DNA of 64,000 bases from Thalassovita aquimarina (lineage in GTDB: Bacteria; Pseudomonadota; Alphaproteobacteria; Rhodobacterales; Rhodobacteraceae): NCBI RefSeq assembly GCF_018219815.1, contig NZ_JADMKU010000008.1, positions 1 through 64,000 on the forward strand, written 5' to 3'. The translations under genes were made by a program, and so were the position numbers. The notes beneath the pieces were generated by a model, which made no database searches, had not been told where the DNA came from, and was given only the letters and a program-made list of their open reading frames with translations. The number at the start of each line of letters is the position of its first letter. Positions within the stretch are counted from its first letter, which is position 1. Shown in pieces: positions 61,592 through 64,000 of the stretch.

Positions 61592-62821
61592 TCAGGCCGC
61601 CTGCAAGCTGTTGAGATACTCGTCCGCCGCGGATGGATCGGCAAACCACGGGAAGAAATCGCGCGGGTCGTCGAAGCCGTTGGCAATCCGATGCGCCAGC
61701 CCCGGAAGAACCTGCGCCGATCCCATGATGTTGAGAACGAAGGGCGGCGGCGGCAGCAGCATCATGTTGGTCCACTGCACCACCCACTGCGCGTAATCCC
61801 AGAACCGTTCGAAGGTGGCGGTCATCCATGCCTCGTCAAAGGCTGCATCGCCTCTTTCCAGGATCGCGTCGAGATAGACCGCCGCCGCCTTGGCAGCATT
61901 GTTGGCGCCCTGCCCGGTGATCGGATCGTTCAGGCACACCGCGTCGCCCAGCCCCATCACCTTGGCACCCGAGGGCAGCGTGCCCACCGGCTTGCGCACG
62001 GTCGGCGGGAAGCGGCCGGCCAGAATGCCGTTATCGTCGGTAAGTTCGATATTGCGGCAGCGGTCGGCTTCCCACGGCACGAACGTGTCGAGGATCTCCT
62101 TCGACTTCGCCAGGTGCTCTGCCGGGGTCTTAACGTCACGCCAGCAATCCATCGGGCCGTTCGGCACGCCTTCGAACACCATGATCTCGCACGGGCCGGA
62201 TTTGGTCAGCGCCGGGAATACGAAATATTCGCCGACACCGGGGATCAGGTTGAAATTCACCGCCGAATGCTTTTCGCGCGGGGTCATGCCGTGCACATAG
62301 GTCAGCGCCAGCGCGCGCTGCGGCGCGTCGAACGGCGAACGGGCGGCGTCACGTTCGAACAGTTTGCCGATGTCGCCCTTGCCGGATGCGACGATCACCA
62401 GATCCGCGGTGCGGGCCTCAGATTCCAGCATCGGGATGTCGGCCAGCGCGATGTCGAGCTTGCCGCCGAGGCGTTCGAATTCTTCCAGCCAGCGCGGCAT
62501 CTTCACCCGCTGGTCGACCGACTGCGCCTTGGCATCGAGCTTCGCCGCCCAGTCCACCGCCTTGCCCGGCCCATCGGGATTGGGAACCGAAAAGGAAATC
62601 CCCTCGACCGGCGGGCACTCATCTTCCCAGAAATTGATGCCAAGCGCGCGTTCGTGATCGAGCGAGGCGTCGAATTGGCACTGCGAAGACAGCACGCGAC
62701 CGGCTGCGATCTGGTCCGGCGTGCGGTCCTGGATGACCTTGACGTCATAGCCTTTTTGCAAAAGCCCGATACCCAGCTGAAGGCCGGACTGGCCGCCGCC
62801 GACAATGGAAATGCGTTTCAT
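61592..62821 (-). CDS. StyA/indole-oxygenase-type FAD monooxygenase
   Basis: A 409-residue two-component flavoprotein monooxygenase. FAD site ISIVGGGQSGLQLGIGLLQK, followed by RVLSSQCQFDASLDHE; GLGDAVCLNDPITGQGANNA near residue 295 is the second FAD motif. Length and pattern match styrene monooxygenase StyA and the indole oxygenases (IndA/IifC). Such enzymes epoxidise styrene or indole. No styrene-oxide isomerase or phenylacetaldehyde dehydrogenase is nearby, and anthranilate-type genes are, so indole is favoured. GGAGAAAC precedes the ATG. Confidence 0.88.
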   Translation of the reverse strand: MKRISIVGGGQSGLQLGIGLLQKGYDVKVIQDRTPDQIAAGRVLSSQCQFDASLDHERALGINFWEDECPPVEGISFSVPNPDGPGKAVDWAAKLDAKAQSVDQRVKMPRWLEEFERLGGKLDIALADIPMLESEARTADLVIVASGKGDIGKLFERDAARSPFDAPQRALALTYVHGMTPREKHSAVNFNLIPGVGEYFVFPALTKSGPCEIMVFEGVPNGPMDCWRDVKTPAEHLAKSKEILDTFVPWEADRCRNIELTDDNGILAGRFPPTVRKPVGTLPSGAKVMGLGDAVCLNDPITGQGANNAAKAAAVYLDAILERGDAAFDEAWMTATFERFWDYAQWVVQWTNMMLLPPPPFVLNIMGSAQVLPGLAHRIANGFDDPRDFFPWFADPSAADEYLNSLQAA

Positions 62822-62874
62822 TTTGTTTCTCCTGTTGGGGTCAGTTTGGCGGGTGTTCCGCCTGATTTGGTTTT

Positions 62875-63651
62875 TCAGTCCATGAGCCGGGGGATCGCGG
62901 GCGTCATCCCTTCGGGACCCATCGCGGTGTAACCGCCATCGACACGGATATCGGTGCCGGTGACGAAGCTGGCGTTGTCGGAACACAGGAATATGATCGC
63001 CTCGGCCACCTCTTCCGGGTCGCCGACGCGGGGCATCAGGTGGAAATCAGCCCCCACCTTGTCGGTCTTTTCACGATCGCCATTGGTGAGGCTGTCCATG
63101 ATGTTCGACCAGGTCCAGCCCGGCGACACCGCATTCACGCGGATACCGTCGGGGGCCAGATCCATCGCCTGGTTGCGGGTTAGCTGCAGGATCGCGGCCT
63201 TCGACACCGGGTATAGCCAGCGGCCCGTTTGCGCGACCCGTGCCGAAATCGATCCGAAATTGACGATTGCGCCCTTGTTCTTCTTCAGCTCCTCGCGCGC
63301 CGCCTGCATCAACATGGCGGACCCGACAAGGTTTACATCCAAAGCTTCCAGCCATTCCGCCCGCGTGCTTTCCGCACCGTTGTCGAGATAGGTCGCAGCG
63401 ACGTTCACCAGGAAATCGATACGGCCGTAGGTATCCTTGGCTTCCTTGACGATCCGCGCGATGTCGTCGTCCGACCGCAGATCCGCCTTAATGAAATGCA
63501 CACCGTCGGTTTCGAGCTTCGCCCCGTTCTCCGCGTCGATATCGGCAACGATCACCTTGGTTCCGCGGGCCCGAAACGCCTCGACCACGGCAACGCCGAT
63601 TTTGGTGGCCCCGCCGGGAACAATCGCCACTTTGTCTGTCAATCCACGCAT
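62875..63651 (-). CDS. Short-chain dehydrogenase/reductase in the indole-oxygenase operon
   Basis: A 258-residue SDR. Cofactor loop VAIVPGGATKIGVAVVEAF is slightly unusual (PGGATKIG for TGGxxGIG); the active site is complete (GSISARV, YPVSK). ATG at 63651 is preceded by AGGGAGCG; the upstream ATG at 63672 has no ribosome site. In indole clusters an SDR oxidises indole-2,3-dihydrodiol to 3-hydroxyindolin-2-one, the step that would follow the adjacent oxygenase. First gene of the operon. Confidence 0.88.
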   Translation of the reverse strand: MRGLTDKVAIVPGGATKIGVAVVEAFRARGTKVIVADIDAENGAKLETDGVHFIKADLRSDDDIARIVKEAKDTYGRIDFLVNVAATYLDNGAESTRAEWLEALDVNLVGSAMLMQAAREELKKNKGAIVNFGSISARVAQTGRWLYPVSKAAILQLTRNQAMDLAPDGIRVNAVSPGWTWSNIMDSLTNGDREKTDKVGADFHLMPRVGDPEEVAEAIIFLCSDNASFVTGTDIRVDGGYTAMGPEGMTPAIPRLMD

Positions 63652-63713
63652 TATGCGCTCCCTGTCTGTCATTTTTCTGTAATGAAAGCTTGCCGAGCCT
63701 AGGGGTTAACGGG

Positions 63714-63749
63714 CTATCCTATTTGCGCAGCCCCTATCCGGTTTGCGCA
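63714..63749 (-). promoter_or_regulatory. Two direct repeats, AraC/XylS-type activator boxes
   Basis: CTATCCTATTTGCGCA (63714-63729) and CTATCCGGTTTGCGCA (63734-63749) repeat at exactly 20-bp spacing. Read on the minus strand each is TGCG-N6-GGATA, close to the XylS box TGCA-N6-GGNTA. They lie 63-98 bases upstream of the SDR start, where an AraC-type activator would contact polymerase. The neighbouring gene at 63796 encodes such a regulator. Confidence 0.6.
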
Positions 63750-63756
63750 AATAGTT

Positions 63757-63772
63757 ACTTTAGGCATGAAGC
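63757..63772. promoter_or_regulatory. Motif ACTTTAGGCATGAAGC, third copy of the MarR-type site
   Basis: Identical to the 60347-60362 copy except for one base. It lies between the AraC boxes and the AraC-type gene start, 24 bases from the latter, so it may control araC expression or link the operon to the aminobenzoyl-CoA genes. Confidence 0.55.
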
Positions 63773-63795
63773 ATATCGATGAAAGGAGAGCGGAA

Positions 63796-64000
63796 ATGGA
63801 GATGTTTCAGACCGCGCAAGGCGGAGATTCCCTGCCCCTTGCCGGGCATCCGCTTTTTAGCAGTGACGACCTCGATGAGGCGCGCGATTCGGTGGCACGG
63901 GTCTATTGTGACCACCGTCTGGAGGTCATGGGGAAACACCGTTTCATGGCGCGTCACAATCGTCTGTCGGGCAGCGCCCTGTCGATCAACGTCATGACCT
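63796..64000 (+). CDS. AraC family regulator, N-terminal part (cut by window end)
   Basis: ATG at 63796 follows AAGGAGAG. The 68 visible residues begin MEMFQTAQGGDSLPLAGHPL and continue with SSDDLDEARDSVARVYCDHR and MARHNRLSGSALSINVM. This is the pattern of the AraC-binding-like sensor domain (PF14525 type) that precedes an AraC helix-turn-helix pair; the DNA-binding domain would lie beyond the edge. Divergent from the indole-oxygenase operon, with AraC-type boxes in the gap, so it is the probable activator. Confidence 0.75.
   Translation, partial: MEMFQTAQGGDSLPLAGHPLFSSDDLDEARDSVARVYCDHRLEVMGKHRFMARHNRLSGSALSINVMT

Noticed and set aside
61102-62821. Styrene degradation operon (styAB)
   Set aside because: The oxygenase and reductase match, but styrene-oxide isomerase and phenylacetaldehyde dehydrogenase are absent and the neighbours point to indole and anthranilate.

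Overview
The window looks like a chromosomal segment of a high-GC alphaproteobacterium. A marine or soil Rhodobacterales-type generalist is the best guess, from the protein style, the wealth of ABC and TRAP importers and the long catabolic operons. No rRNA, tRNA, CRISPR array, insertion sequence, phage gene or replication origin was recognised. Almost everything is catabolism, uptake and local regulation. The first and last genes are cut by the window edges.

1-16.3 kb (all minus strand): a branched-chain-type ABC importer (livKHMGF), an acyl-CoA dehydrogenase, an enoyl-CoA hydratase and a complete 2-oxoacid dehydrogenase complex (E1 alpha, E1 beta, E2, and the first codons of an E3). A TetR regulator separates these from a second block: MmgE/PrpD protein, an SDR without the catalytic YxxxK, OsmC protein, acyl-CoA ligase and thiolase. 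A 16-bp palindrome recurs upstream of E1 alpha, in near-perfect form upstream of the thiolase, and weakly upstream of tetR, which suggests one regulon for an unidentified substrate that is imported, CoA-activated and oxidised.

16.6-18.8 kb: a divergent LysR / NADH-dehydrogenase-like flavoprotein pair.

19-30 kb: the most striking unit. A TRAP transporter, PyrK-like and PyrD class 1B-like subunits, an M20 N-carbamoyl-amino-acid hydrolase, dihydroorotase, orotate phosphoribosyltransferase, an unknown 106-residue protein and aspartase lie in one tightly spaced operon, with a divergent XRE regulator. Read in order this is an orotate degradation pathway: orotate, dihydroorotate, N-carbamoylaspartate, aspartate, fumarate, with PyrE as a salvage branch.

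30-39.5 kb: an inositol-monophosphatase-family enzyme divergent from an Afu/PhnSTU-type ABC importer with a DeoR regulator (possible organophosphate uptake), then a fatty acid desaturase, two small proteins, a cold-shock protein and an MFS transporter.

39.5-55.4 kb: a Dpp/Opp-type ABC importer, then two CrtI-like flavoproteins surrounding indolepyruvate:ferredoxin-oxidoreductase-type subunits IorB and IorA, a MarR regulator and a cyclase-family (isatin hydrolase / kynurenine formamidase-like) hydrolase. Divergent to them is a cupin-FAH-SDR operon.

55.4-64 kb: a MarR regulator, a five-gene operon headed by a 2-aminobenzoyl-CoA monooxygenase/reductase-type fusion (with SDR, two hotdog thioesterases and a RidA-family protein), a divergent thioesterase, and an operon of SDR, StyA/indole-oxygenase-type monooxygenase and flavin reductase facing an AraC regulator. 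Shared promoter motifs tie these together. Taken together, 44-64 kb looks like an aerobic indole/indolepyruvate to anthranilate to anthraniloyl-CoA catabolic island. That reading is inference, and no anthranilate-CoA ligase was found in the region.
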